Assembly (NCBI GenBank): GCA_938036825.1
Contig: CALHWD010000020.1
Coordinates: 26,894-90,893, forward strand
Reading direction: 5' to 3'
DNA length: 64,000 bases
Source of the DNA: an uncultured Candidatus Saccharibacteria bacterium
GTDB taxonomy: Bacteria > Patescibacteriota > Saccharimonadia > Saccharimonadales > Saccharimonadaceae
The notes under the pieces were generated by a model, which did not search any database, was not told the DNA's origin, and saw nothing but the letters and a program-made list of their open reading frames with translations. The translations under genes and the position numbers were made by a program. Shown piece by piece: positions 33,953-42,701 of the stretch (position 1 is its first letter; each line of letters opens with the position of its first letter).

Positions 33953-35365
33953 ATGGCACAAACATTCTTTTTCTACGACCTTGAGACGAGTGGCTTTCGG
34001 GCGCAGACGGATCGGATCATGCAGTTTGCTGGGCAGCGGACAGATATGGATTTGCAGCCGATTGGCGACCCATATAACTTCCTTGTGACGCTCAGCGACG
34101 ATACTCTGCCAAGCCCTGATGCTCTGATGGTGACTGGCATCACGCCGCAGAAGACGCTAGAGGAGGGCTATAGCGAGGCAGAATGTGCGCGGATGGTGAG
34201 TGAAGAGATCTTCACACCAGAGACGATCGCTGTGGGGTTCAACAATGTGCGCTTTGACGATGAGTTTATCCGCCATTTGCTGTGGCGGAATTTTTATGAT
34301 CCATATGAATGGAGCTGGAAGGATGAGCGGAGCCGCTGGGATATGCTTGATGTCGTGCGGCTGACGCGGGCGCTGCGGCCAGATGGCATTGAGTGGCCGA
34401 TGGATGCGAATGGTCAGCCTACTAACCGTCTGGAGCTCATTACTAAAGCTAACGGCATTGCACACGACAATGCACACGATGCCTTCGCTGATGTGGCAGC
34501 TCTGATAGAAGTAACGAAGCTAGTGAAGCGCGCTCAGCCTCAGCTTTTTGACTATCTTCTTACCATGCGCGACAAGAGGGCAGTGCAGCGGCTCGTCAAT
34601 CTCGAGACGAAGCAGCCCTTCGTCTATACTAGTGGCCGCTACGATAAGCAGCATGCCAAGACGACCGTCGCCTTTCCGCTAGCGCCAGCCCCCAATAGTA
34701 ATGTTTTGGTCTACGACCTGCGCTATGACCCAACGCCGTTTGTGAACCTAAGCCAGCAGGAGCTTGCCAAGAAGATCTTTGCCACCTGGGAAGAGCGCCA
34801 AGCCGATGGCTTTGTGGCGCTACCTGTCAAACCATTGCAATACAATCGTTGCCCAGCCGTTGCACCACTTGGTGTGCTAGAGCAGGGCGATGGCTGGAGT
34901 AAGATCCAACTTGAGGCGGCTACTGTGGCGCGCCACCGCGATATCCTTCTTCGCCATCCCGACTTTGCTGAGAAGCTCCGCACACTCTACGAAAAAAAGC
35001 GTGAGTACAAAAAATCGACCGACCCCGAAGGGCAGCTCTACGACAGCTTTGTCTCGGACGCAGACAAGACGCACATCGCTGCAGTGCGCAGTGCCGATGC
35101 CAAGGCACTAGCAGACTTTCATCCGGCCTTTCGTGATGAGCGTCTGCCTGAGCTACTACTCCACTACAAAGCGCGTAGTTTCCCGCAGAGCCTCAGTGAT
35201 GATGAGCAAGCCCAGTGGGAGCAATGGCGGAGCACCCACCTGCAGGCCCAGCTGCCGAGCTTTATGACATCATTGCAGCGCCTGGCCAAGGCAGGCACAG
35301 CAGATGAATTTATCATGCAGGAGCTGCAGCTGTGGCTTGAGGCTGTGGTACCGGTGGGTGATTAG
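33953..35365 (+). CDS. sbcB: Exodeoxyribonuclease I (SbcB)
   Basis: A processive 3'-5' single-strand DNA exonuclease used in recombination and mismatch repair. The DEDD catalytic residues are visible: D9 and E11 in FYDLETSG, the Asp in GFNNVRFDDEFIRH and the HDNAHDAFADV motif III. The C-terminal SH3-like and helical domains characteristic of ExoI (MRDKRAVQRLVNLETKQPFVY, then KKREYKKSTDPEGQLYDSF) are present. The length of 470 aa matches the E. coli enzyme. A TATACT box 6 nt upstream fixes the start. Confidence 0.92.
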   Translation: MAQTFFFYDLETSGFRAQTDRIMQFAGQRTDMDLQPIGDPYNFLVTLSDDTLPSPDALMVTGITPQKTLEEGYSEAECARMVSEEIFTPETIAVGFNNVRFDDEFIRHLLWRNFYDPYEWSWKDERSRWDMLDVVRLTRALRPDGIEWPMDANGQPTNRLELITKANGIAHDNAHDAFADVAALIEVTKLVKRAQPQLFDYLLTMRDKRAVQRLVNLETKQPFVYTSGRYDKQHAKTTVAFPLAPAPNSNVLVYDLRYDPTPFVNLSQQELAKKIFATWEERQADGFVALPVKPLQYNRCPAVAPLGVLEQGDGWSKIQLEAATVARHRDILLRHPDFAEKLRTLYEKKREYKKSTDPEGQLYDSFVSDADKTHIAAVRSADAKALADFHPAFRDERLPELLLHYKARSFPQSLSDDEQAQWEQWRSTHLQAQLPSFMTSLQRLAKAGTADEFIMQELQLWLEAVVPVGD

Positions 35366-35634
35366 CGAAACCTACGCATTAAAAATCCCCATGTTCTCTC
35401 CATTAGCTCTCTACCACTTCATTCGAGTAGGTAAGAAGCTTGGTTATCATAACAAACTTTTAGCTTTGAACCTGAGCAGTCACTTCGTTAGTGAATGCCG
35501 ACTCTTGTAATATTCTTGAGGAGAAAGCGGCGGGGAAGAGAACCACGAAAATTGGTGGGTAGCTTTGTGGATTGAATAGAAGAAGCGTTATATAACGATA
35601 AATTTTAAGACGCTTAATTGCGAGAGCGTAGATA

Positions 35635-36066
35635 TTAGTTAGCCTGTCGAAGACGCTGGCAGCGTGGGCAAATCCCTTGAATTTCGAACGTGTGCGAGGG
35701 CTCGGCGAGGTGATAAGCCTGGGCGATTGCCGCGATTAACCGCTCAATCTCTTCATTCTCGACAATATCAATCACCCGCCCACAGCGGCGGCACGTTGCG
35801 TGGTGATGATGACGAATAAAGACATCGGTCAGCTCGAGCTGGTACTTCCAGCCAATCGGTAGTCGCTGGGCAATGCCAAGCTGCTCAAACAGCTCTACGC
35901 AGCGGTACACACTCACGCGGTCGGCCACGGCAGTGTACTCGGCAAGCTGGCGCATCGTGCATGGCCCGTGCTGGTAGAGAGCACAAAATACTGCCCGCCG
36001 CACAGTAGTTACGCGGTAATGACGTTGGCGCAAGATAGTGGCAAATAGTTTGAGCGAATCATCCAT
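35635..36066 (-). CDS. Fur-family metalloregulator (probable Zur-like)
   Basis: A 143-aa repressor with the Fur winged-helix (about 15-70, recognition helix near ADRVSVYRCVELFEQLG) and dimerisation/metal domain. The structural zinc CxxC pairs are C92-RR-C95 and CPRC near the C-terminus; HHHH (86-89) and other His/Glu residues form the sensor region. The start at 36066 follows a TATACT box by 9 nt. A 9-5-9 inverted repeat covers its -35 and that of the divergent gene, so it is probably autoregulated. The nearby His-rich CobW-type GTPase suggests zinc as the sensed metal, but iron or manganese cannot be excluded. Confidence 0.9.
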   Translation of the reverse strand: MDDSLKLFATILRQRHYRVTTVRRAVFCALYQHGPCTMRQLAEYTAVADRVSVYRCVELFEQLGIAQRLPIGWKYQLELTDVFIRHHHHATCRRCGRVIDIVENEEIERLIAAIAQAYHLAEPSHTFEIQGICPRCQRLRQAN

Positions 36067-36075
36067 ATGAGCAAT

Positions 36076-36129
36076 AGTATAGCACTTATTGCAACAAATT
36101 TGCAATAACCTAAGAATCTCTCGTATCAT
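36076..36129. promoter_or_regulatory. Divergent promoters of Fur-type gene and SDR-like gene
   Basis: Minus-strand -10 TATACT (36076-36081) and plus-strand -10 TATCAT (36124-36129, 7 nt before its ATG) can both use the palindromic TTGCAA at 36100-36105 as -35, each with 18-bp spacing. The operator covers this shared element. Confidence 0.55.
36086..36108. promoter_or_regulatory. Fur-family operator (9-5-9 inverted repeat)
   Basis: Arms TTATTGCAA and TTGCAATAA, perfect, separated by 5 nt (CAAAT). It lies over the -35 elements of both divergent genes. The design matches the operator at the second Fur-type gene (49428-49450). Confidence 0.85.
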
Positions 36130-36136
36130 ACGACCC

Positions 36137-37015
36137 ATGACACAGCAACCACTTATTATGATCACTGGCGCAAAAGTGACGCCAGCCAAACGGCACTTTA
36201 CCTCACAGTTTGGACAAATCGAGTATCTGACCTATCAAGGGCAGCACTATAAAATGAACGCTGCCGCTGGCGTTGTGAAGCAGCTCGCTGGGCAGTATGA
36301 TCTTTTGGTCGTAGGATACCAGCCAGATGATGCGGCAATCTTTGCTGAGACGTGCGGCGTACCAACCAACCGCTTTATCCCAGCTGACTTGCGCCGCGCA
36401 GCTGACATTGAGCGGACCGCGAGCCAGGCAGCAGCTCTCCAGCAAGAGCTGGGTGTACCACTCTACGTTGTACACTATGGCGGGGCATCAGATACCAAGG
36501 CGGCATTGCCGCACAATAGCCTCCTTGCCCATACCTGGGATATGGAGGCGGCGGCTATCCCTGATTTGGTAGAAAATAATTGCGTCACATTAGTCAAACT
36601 GTTGCAGACACTGCGTCAGCACGAGGTATTTGCCCGCCAACCATACACCAAGGTTATAAGCATCACGGCCGCGGCAGCGGTGCGCGCCAAGGCTCATCTT
36701 GGCTTAGATGTAGCCCAGAAAGCAGCTGGCCATGGCTTGCTGCGCTCAATAGCCCTCGATCTTACGCCAGAGAATATCTTTATCACTGAGATCATGCCAG
36801 GCAGTACCGACACTGGATTTTTTGACAACGACTACACAATGGATGAGGCGATCCGCGTCACGCGCGACCTTGGCTATGACAAAACGCCAGAGACGTATCC
36901 ACTCTTTACAGCTGAGCAAATCGGTGATGCGGTGAAGTATGTCATCACTGCGCAGTGCAATGTGCGCGAGATAGCCCTCTTGCCGTATGGACAGTTCCCG
37001 CATCTTGGCGCGTAG
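36137..37015 (+). CDS. SDR-like Rossmann-fold protein in the metal locus
   Basis: A 292-aa protein with a degenerate short-chain dehydrogenase layout: an N-terminal strand-turn (PLIMITGAKVTPAKRHF), VVGYQPDDA, LYVVHYGGASDTKAA in place of the NNAG region, VISITAAAAVRAKAHLG near the catalytic position, and LDLTPENIFITEIMPGSTDTGF as in SDR C-terminal parts. The TGxxxGxG glycine motif and the YxxxK pair are not evident, so catalysis is doubtful. The start at 36137 fits a TATCAT box 7 nt upstream. It shares the Fur-type operator with its divergent neighbour and precedes the CobW-type GTPase. Confidence 0.65.
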   Translation: MTQQPLIMITGAKVTPAKRHFTSQFGQIEYLTYQGQHYKMNAAAGVVKQLAGQYDLLVVGYQPDDAAIFAETCGVPTNRFIPADLRRAADIERTASQAAALQQELGVPLYVVHYGGASDTKAALPHNSLLAHTWDMEAAAIPDLVENNCVTLVKLLQTLRQHEVFARQPYTKVISITAAAAVRAKAHLGLDVAQKAAGHGLLRSIALDLTPENIFITEIMPGSTDTGFFDNDYTMDEAIRVTRDLGYDKTPETYPLFTAEQIGDAVKYVITAQCNVREIALLPYGQFPHLGA

Positions 37016-37189
37016 GTGGCTATGCGTGTGGCTTTGCGCCCTTTGCTCTGTAATAAACCTGCAATACTCGTGGTACAGCATTATAAAGAGTGGTGTTGCG
37101 GGGGTTACTAACACATAATAAGAATAATCATAAGGAGAAACAATGGAAAAATATAAACACAGACACCATCGAATGATCATTCGCTTGAA

Positions 37190-38773
37190 GTGCTCGGGGT
37201 GCTTGGGCCGCTCGGTGCAGGTAAAACGACAACGCTCAACCAGCTGATCGAACGTGTACCGCTCGATACAAGCTACGCAGTTGTGGTAAATGACGTCGGC
37301 CAGGACAATGTAGATGCGAGGCGGATTGCTCAGCACCCAGCTAATCGTAGTGAGCAAATTATTCCTCTTACGGCGGGTTGCATTGGCTGCTCGGATGCAA
37401 CGCAGTTCCAGGCGGCGCTCGACCGTGTGCGCGATGCTGGGGTAGACATGCTCTTTATTGAGCCGACCGGGATTGCGCCAGGGACGGAGATCGCTGAGGT
37501 GGTAAGCTCAAGTGGCTATGATTTCTCGGCCCTTGCCTTGGTTAACGCACGAACAGCATCACGCGACATGCATTATCAAGTGCTACCGAGCCAATTGGCG
37601 GTGGCAGATATTGTTGGTATAACGCACACTCCAAATGATAGAACAGCACTCACAGTGATCGATTCTGTGCTCGAGCAATTACCTGCCTTGCCACCTGAGG
37701 TAGCTGTTGAGCTCATTCGCCCCGGTAGTACAGACTATGCAGAGGTGCTGGCGAGATTGCGTGGTGTAGAGCGGCAACTCCATCTTGGCCAGCGAGCAGT
37801 TGCCCAGGTGTGCGGCAGCCACTGTCATGATCATCACCATCACAGCCATAGCCATTGCGATCACGATCACAACGTAAGTGCACAATCATTTGCTTTGCGT
37901 GGTGATGTTACCTCCGCACAGCTGCGCGAGCTCCTTATGCCACTCACCCAAGATTCTAGCGCGCCACTCCTGCGGGCTAAGGGTGTGGCAGCAGGCAAGC
38001 GCTTCGACCTCGTGGGTGATGAGTGGAATGAGCAACCTGAGCCAGAAGGTGCGCCGCGTATCAATGTGATATTTGGTGGGCATATGCCGCAGCATGTAGC
38101 GACAACAATGCAAGCGCTTGCCTGTCAGGAGGCGATGACGGTGCAAGGAACGAAGAAAGACATCGTTGCTTCGGTGCGTGAGCTGCCGCTGGCCGACCGC
38201 ATTGCGATTATCGAGCAGCGAATCCAGCAATACCCCGCACCAATTAGCCGTGTGCATGGTGAGTTGATCACTGATTGTGAGGCAGATGAAGGATACGAGA
38301 TTGCCTTTTGGCGTCAGTCTGATGATATTCCGGATAATATCAAGCGCCAAGCTCTGGAGCACTATCTGGCATTTCGCCTAGCTGGGCTGAGCGAGCTACA
38401 AACGCACCCTGAATCGATTGCGCATGATGACGAAAAGCGTGCTTATTGGCAGCGGCGCTATGGTGCAACGCTCGGCTGGAACTACTACCACCTGACCGAT
38501 ATGATCGATCCAGCTATGCAACAGCGCATAACGGCCGCGCAGCCAGCTCAGCTGCTGTGTGAAGGATTTATGGCGCTCGAGCATCTTACCTTTGATGAAG
38601 GCAGGGCAGAGGAAAAGCCAGAATTTGTCAGTGCGGTGCTGCGTGCGGCGCTGGCAGCAAAAGATGTGACTAGCGAGCAATGCCAGGCGGTACTGCACCG
38701 TGGCCAGCTCCTCTCGGCGCAGCATCCAGAGTATGCACAGCGGTGGCAGCAAGCAGCTGCTTCTCTTGAGTAA
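37190..38773 (+). CDS. His-rich CobW/G3E-type GTPase, probable zinc metallochaperone; 5' end frame-broken
   Basis: GTPase of the G3E/CobW family that hands metal to client proteins. The P-loop GPLGAGKTTTLN is near the start, VVNDVGQDNVD follows and the metal motif reads GCIGC (family norm GCICC). FIEPTGIAP and a His/Cys-rich stretch (CHDHHHHSHSHCDHDH, about residues 208-223) precede the C-terminal CobW domain. The open frame begins at GTG 37190 without a Shine-Dalgarno. A strong AAGGAG plus ATG at 37143 is in another frame; one more A in AAA (37155-37157) would join them and restore 16 N-terminal residues. It is probably expressed under low metal, given the Fur-type gene nearby. Confidence 0.85.
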   Translation: MLGVLGPLGAGKTTTLNQLIERVPLDTSYAVVVNDVGQDNVDARRIAQHPANRSEQIIPLTAGCIGCSDATQFQAALDRVRDAGVDMLFIEPTGIAPGTEIAEVVSSSGYDFSALALVNARTASRDMHYQVLPSQLAVADIVGITHTPNDRTALTVIDSVLEQLPALPPEVAVELIRPGSTDYAEVLARLRGVERQLHLGQRAVAQVCGSHCHDHHHHSHSHCDHDHNVSAQSFALRGDVTSAQLRELLMPLTQDSSAPLLRAKGVAAGKRFDLVGDEWNEQPEPEGAPRINVIFGGHMPQHVATTMQALACQEAMTVQGTKKDIVASVRELPLADRIAIIEQRIQQYPAPISRVHGELITDCEADEGYEIAFWRQSDDIPDNIKRQALEHYLAFRLAGLSELQTHPESIAHDDEKRAYWQRRYGATLGWNYYHLTDMIDPAMQQRITAAQPAQLLCEGFMALEHLTFDEGRAEEKPEFVSAVLRAALAAKDVTSEQCQAVLHRGQLLSAQHPEYAQRWQQAAASLE

Positions 38774-38946
38774 GTCTTATAAAGACTTGGATTGCAAACG
38801 TTCACCATCTCGTGCCTCTTCCGTTACTCCTTCCTCTAAGCAATGTAAGAGCAAATACCCTTCTAGAGTAGAGCCTCGTATTCTAGAGAATAAAGCTTGC
38901 CAAGACTCATTGCGCGTTCGTGTACTCCATGGCACACTATCAAGGT

Positions 38947-39405
38947 TTAGCGGCGGAATATATCAAACACACCAAATAGCCCAGTTAGCATCGTTTGCTC
39001 GACACAGTAGGGCTGAATTATCGATAGCAAGGTCTGTGGATCCGTCTGCTGAGGTAGATCCAAGTATCGGTCAAGCGCGTACAGTGAGAATTGATACCGA
39101 TGTGTGCCAAATGGCGGTTGTGGCCCACCCCAGCCTGGCGTGCCCCAGCTTGTGACACCCTCAACGGCTTCGTCGGGTAGGCTCGTGCTCGTGAGTTCTG
39201 TCGTGGCTGCTGGTATATTCCAGGCTATCCAGTGGTAGAATCCGTTGCGACCTGGTGCGTCAGGGTCATGGCAGATAAGCACGAGGCTCTGAGTTGAGGT
39301 GGGTACATTGGCGATAGCAAGCGGTGGCCGCTGGTTACCGCCGAACCGCGAGTAGTACTTAGGGATCTTGCCGTTGTCTTCAAAAGCAGCGCTCGATAGT
39401 TTCAT
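38947..39405 (-). CDS. YbhB/YbcL family Raf-kinase-inhibitor-like (PEBP) protein
   Basis: A 152-aa phosphatidylethanolamine-binding-protein fold. Family hallmarks are SLVLICHDPDAPG (the DPDxP ligand pocket), FYHWIAWNIPA (HW), GPQPPFGTHRYQFSLYAL (the GxxPPxGxHRY motif) and a short C-terminal helix. Bacterial members are small cytosolic or periplasmic proteins of unclear ligand. No signal peptide is present. The 173 bp between it and the CobW-type gene contain only a weak 7-bp hairpin (38772-38788). It is transcribed convergently to that gene. Confidence 0.93.
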   Translation of the reverse strand: MKLSSAAFEDNGKIPKYYSRFGGNQRPPLAIANVPTSTQSLVLICHDPDAPGRNGFYHWIAWNIPAATTELTSTSLPDEAVEGVTSWGTPGWGGPQPPFGTHRYQFSLYALDRYLDLPQQTDPQTLLSIIQPYCVEQTMLTGLFGVFDIFRR

Positions 39406-39463
39406 ATTACGAGCATAGCACAGGCTGGTCAGGAAAGGCTATTGTCGACCGCCAGCTTTCCAG

Positions 39464-41608
39464 CTACGGGTGGTGAAAACGGACCCGACCATCCTGGACG
39501 CTAACATGTGCGAGGTCGCCATCGTGTAGCCTATTGTCGATCAGCTCGAGTGCCAGCGGGTCAAGAACACGCTTTTGCACCAAGCGCTTGAGCGGCCGAG
39601 CACCGAAGCTCGGGTCGTAGCCATCCCGCGCTAGCATGTCGCGGACGCTCTCGTCAAACGCCAGCGTGATATCGCGGCTGTCTTTGACCTGGCGGGCGAC
39701 GCGCTCGAGCTGCACGTCAACGATGGCCCGCATGGCTTGCTCGTGAATACGGTCGAAGATCACGATATCGTCGATGCGATTGAGGAATTCTGGACGGAAA
39801 TGCTGGCGCAGTGTATCAAGCATTTGATTATCGAGCGCCGCCAAATCGTTGCCAGCAAAGTCCATAATCATCTGTGAGCCAACGTTGCTCGTCATGATGA
39901 TAATGGTGTTACTAAAGTCGATCGTCCGGCCTTGGCCATCAGTCAGGCGACCATCGTCGAGTACCTGGAGGAGCACATTAAAAACGTCGGGGTGGGCCTT
40001 CTCGATTTCATCAAACAATACCACGCTGTAAGGGCGGCGGCGCACCGCTTCGGTTAATTGGCCGCCCTGGTCGTAACCAACGTAGCCTGGTGGCGAGCCA
40101 ATCAGGCGGGCTACGGCGTGACGCTCCATGTATTCACTCATATCGATGCGGATCATGGCGTGCTCGTCGTCAAATAATTCGCGGCACAGGCTACGGGCTA
40201 CCTCTGTTTTGCCAACTCCAGTTGGGCCAAGGAAAAGGAAGGAACCAATCGGCCGATTGGTATCGGCGAGGCCAGCGCGTGAACGGCGAATAGCGCTCGC
40301 CACGGCAGCCACGGCACGGTCTTGGCCAATAACCTGGCGGCTGATTGAGTCTTCAAGCTTGGTTAATTTACTTGATTCACTTTCCATCAGTCGCTCTACG
40401 GGAATACCCGTCCAGCGCGCCACCACACTGGCGATATCGTCGGGTGTGACTTCTTCACGTAGTAAGCGGTCAGCTGGTGGGATGGCCGCTAGTTCCTGGC
40501 GAGCGCTCGCTAGCTTTTTCTCCAGCTCTGGCATATCGCCGTATTTGATACGGCTCGCGGTGGCGAGATCCGCATCGCGTTCAGCGATTTCTAATTGTGA
40601 GCGCAGACTGTCCATTTTTTCGGCAGCGGTGTTAACAGTCTGGAGGATATCCTTTTCGTGCTGCCATTTGGTATCGATGACATCAGCTTTAGCTCGGAGG
40701 TCAGCGATCTGCTGCTTAATTTCCTCTTTACGGGTTTTCGCGTGGTCGGATTTATCTTTTTTCAGCGCGGCCTCTTCAATCTCTAGTTGCAAGCGGCGGT
40801 TATTGAGCCGATCGAGACTAATCGGCACGCTCTCCAGCTGCATCTTGAGAGCACTGGTTGCTTCATCCAGCAGGTCGACCGCCTTATCTGGCAGAAAGCG
40901 ATCAGGCAAGTAGCGAGTGGAAAGCCGCGCTGCTGCTACAATTGCATCATCCGCAATCTTGACGCCGTGGTGGACTTCGTACTTTTCCTTGAGGCCACGC
41001 AAGATAGCGATGGTGTCGTCAAAGCTCGGTTCACTAACATAGACTGGCTGAAAACGCCGCTCTAGTGCCGCGTCTTTCTCAACATATTGACGGTACTCGG
41101 CCAGCGTGGTGGCACCAATCATATGGAGTTTACCGCGCGCCAGGGCAGGTTTGAGCATATTACCAGCGTCCATACTGCCTTCGCCTTTGCCAGCGCCGAC
41201 CATAGTGTGAATTTCATCGACGAAGAGGATGATCTCGCCAGCAGCCTCCTCAACCTCTTTCAATACGCCTTTGAGGCGCTCTTCAAATTGACCACGAAAG
41301 CTCGCGCCTGCCAGTAAGCTGGAGATTTCCAGACTAATGAGCCGTTTATCCTGCAGCGACGCCGGTACGTTGCCCTTGACGATACGCTGTGCGAGCGCTT
41401 CGACGATGGCCGTTTTGCCCACGCCAGGCTCGCCAATTAGCACTGGGTTATTCTTGGTGCGCCGGCTGAGGATCTGCATGGTGCGGCGAATCTCTTCGTC
41501 TCGGCCGATCACTGGGTCGAGTTTACCCTCACGCGCCAGAGCGGTTAGGTCGGTGCCAAACTGCTCTAGTGGCTTTTGGTTGCTTTGTTGATTCATGGTT
41601 GGTGGCAT
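39464..41608 (-). CDS. clpB: ATP-dependent chaperone ClpB lacking the N-terminal domain
   Basis: A 714-aa hexameric disaggregase that works with DnaK. It begins directly at the first AAA+ module (Walker A GEPGVGKT, 59-66). The middle-domain coiled coil typical of ClpB rather than ClpA/C is present (about 245-370). The second AAA+ module (GPTGVGKT, about 461-468) carries the GYVG pore loop (SPPGYVGYDQGG). The usual N-terminal substrate domain of about 150 residues is absent. AAGGAGGG precedes the ATG at 41608. A CIRCE operator about 140 bp upstream indicates heat-shock control by HrcA. Confidence 0.96.
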   Translation of the reverse strand: MPPTMNQQSNQKPLEQFGTDLTALAREGKLDPVIGRDEEIRRTMQILSRRTKNNPVLIGEPGVGKTAIVEALAQRIVKGNVPASLQDKRLISLEISSLLAGASFRGQFEERLKGVLKEVEEAAGEIILFVDEIHTMVGAGKGEGSMDAGNMLKPALARGKLHMIGATTLAEYRQYVEKDAALERRFQPVYVSEPSFDDTIAILRGLKEKYEVHHGVKIADDAIVAAARLSTRYLPDRFLPDKAVDLLDEATSALKMQLESVPISLDRLNNRRLQLEIEEAALKKDKSDHAKTRKEEIKQQIADLRAKADVIDTKWQHEKDILQTVNTAAEKMDSLRSQLEIAERDADLATASRIKYGDMPELEKKLASARQELAAIPPADRLLREEVTPDDIASVVARWTGIPVERLMESESSKLTKLEDSISRQVIGQDRAVAAVASAIRRSRAGLADTNRPIGSFLFLGPTGVGKTEVARSLCRELFDDEHAMIRIDMSEYMERHAVARLIGSPPGYVGYDQGGQLTEAVRRRPYSVVLFDEIEKAHPDVFNVLLQVLDDGRLTDGQGRTIDFSNTIIIMTSNVGSQMIMDFAGNDLAALDNQMLDTLRQHFRPEFLNRIDDIVIFDRIHEQAMRAIVDVQLERVARQVKDSRDITLAFDESVRDMLARDGYDPSFGARPLKRLVQKRVLDPLALELIDNRLHDGDLAHVSVQDGRVRFHHP

Positions 41609-41733
41609 ATATCCCTCCTTGTGATAATATATTAGCTTAGTTTTGAGCGGGGCAGTGTAAGCCCAAGTGTCGACATAATAGAAAAATAACGGGTGGCCAA
41701 ACAGGTCGTGAGAAATGGTGATGGCCTAGTACT

Positions 41734-41762
41734 ATGCTAGCAAATTAGCACTCTCGGTGCAA
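41734..41762 (-). promoter_or_regulatory. clpB promoter overlapped by CIRCE
   Basis: On the minus strand, TTGCAC (41757-41762), 17-bp spacer, TAGCAT (41734-41739). The -35 lies inside the CIRCE spacer, so HrcA binding would block it. The leader to clpB is about 120 nt. Confidence 0.55.
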
Positions 41763-41771
41763 GAGTGCTAA
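41745..41771. promoter_or_regulatory. CIRCE element (HrcA operator)
   Basis: Exact CIRCE arms TTAGCACTC and GAGTGCTAA separated by 9 nt. This is the consensus HrcA-binding site, located upstream of clpB. Confidence 0.96.
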
Positions 41772-41896
41772 TTTTTGAGAGACGCCAAATGGCTTGTGAT
41801 GAGAAAAATAGTATGTGACGCTCAAAGAAACGATACATAATGCAGACCACCAGACAGCCCTTGCGTGCGATAGATATGATGATATAACATAGAATT

Positions 41897-42613
41897 ATGA
41901 AACTGGTACGATTTATAGTCGCTCTTTGGCCGGCGCTCCTCTGCGCGGCTATATGGCAGTTGCTTCAGTTTGCACCAGCAGACCAGTGGTGGTGGCTGCA
42001 AAAAGCGACCGATCCACTAACGACAACACTTATCATATATGCCACCTGGCGGTATAGTGATCGGCAGCAATCGACAACGCGGCTCCTTCTCACAGCACTT
42101 GTGCTATTTGTCATGGCTGGCTCAGTGATGGCATTCTTGCCCTTCGCGTATTTTATTGTCGGGCTTGGGGTGTTTTTACTGGCACATCTGGTGCTTTGCG
42201 TGATCAATCTACAGCGGCTTGCCTGTGCGCGGCGGGCTGGTAAACGCTGGCATCACTACTGGACAGCAGTTGTGGCGGTGGGCTATATACTGCTAGCTGG
42301 CTTGGTAGTATATCGCACCATACCGCAGGCGGGGAGTGCTATCTTGGCTGGGGCGATGGGAACTTATGCAGTAGTGATTGCGGTCATGGCAACAAGTGCG
42401 GCAGTAGCTGCTCGAACGGGCTATCAACTACGGTGGTGGTGGGCGGCTCTTGGCGGTGCGATGCTGGCTGCCTCAGACGCGCTTTTAGCGCTGCGATTAT
42501 TTGCCGGTATGTCGGAACCATGGCTTGTCCATAGCATTATGCCGCTGTATTGGGGTGGTCTCGTCTGCTATGTCGCAGCAAGCCGACCAAAGGAGGATTC
42601 ACTCGCGTCGTAA
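41897..42613 (+). CDS. YhhN/TMEM86-like membrane protein
   Basis: A 238-aa protein with about eight hydrophobic spans. The pattern KxxTDPLTT near residue 40, a GLGVFLLAHLVL helix and GGAMLAASDALLALRLF with its helix-embedded Asp fit the YhhN family, whose animal homologue TMEM86 is a lysoplasmalogenase. Substrate in bacteria is not established. A weak TATAAC box lies 8 nt before the ATG. It is divergent from clpB and ends 88 bp before uvrA. Assignment is by pattern only. Confidence 0.75.
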   Translation: MKLVRFIVALWPALLCAAIWQLLQFAPADQWWWLQKATDPLTTTLIIYATWRYSDRQQSTTRLLLTALVLFVMAGSVMAFLPFAYFIVGLGVFLLAHLVLCVINLQRLACARRAGKRWHHYWTAVVAVGYILLAGLVVYRTIPQAGSAILAGAMGTYAVVIAVMATSAAVAARTGYQLRWWWAALGGAMLAASDALLALRLFAGMSEPWLVHSIMPLYWGGLVCYVAASRPKEDSLAS

Positions 42614-42687
42614 ACGTAACGTGTTAAAGGTGCGAGAGGCTCAGCTAGCCTCTTAGTGCGAATCTAGTATCTTGCCAGTATACATGC

Positions 42688-42693
42688 TACAAT
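42688..42693 (+). promoter_or_regulatory. -10 box of uvrA
   Basis: TACAAT 8 nt before the uvrA ATG. Confidence 0.55.
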
Positions 42694-42701
42694 AAGACGA
42701 T

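Noticed and set aside
35586..35597. 12-bp palindrome CGTTATATAACG in the gap after sbcB
   Set aside because: Short and AT-rich, not placed at a visible promoter. Expected by chance in a gap of this size.
37143..37192. Programmed -1 frameshifting in the CobW-type GTPase
   Set aside because: There is no slippery heptamer. A -1 shift after AAA would re-pair the tRNA on TAA. A one-base indel is simpler.
38772..38788. Hairpin AAGTCTT/AAGACTT after the CobW-type gene as a terminator
   Set aside because: Only 7 bp with a 3-nt loop and no T-tract.
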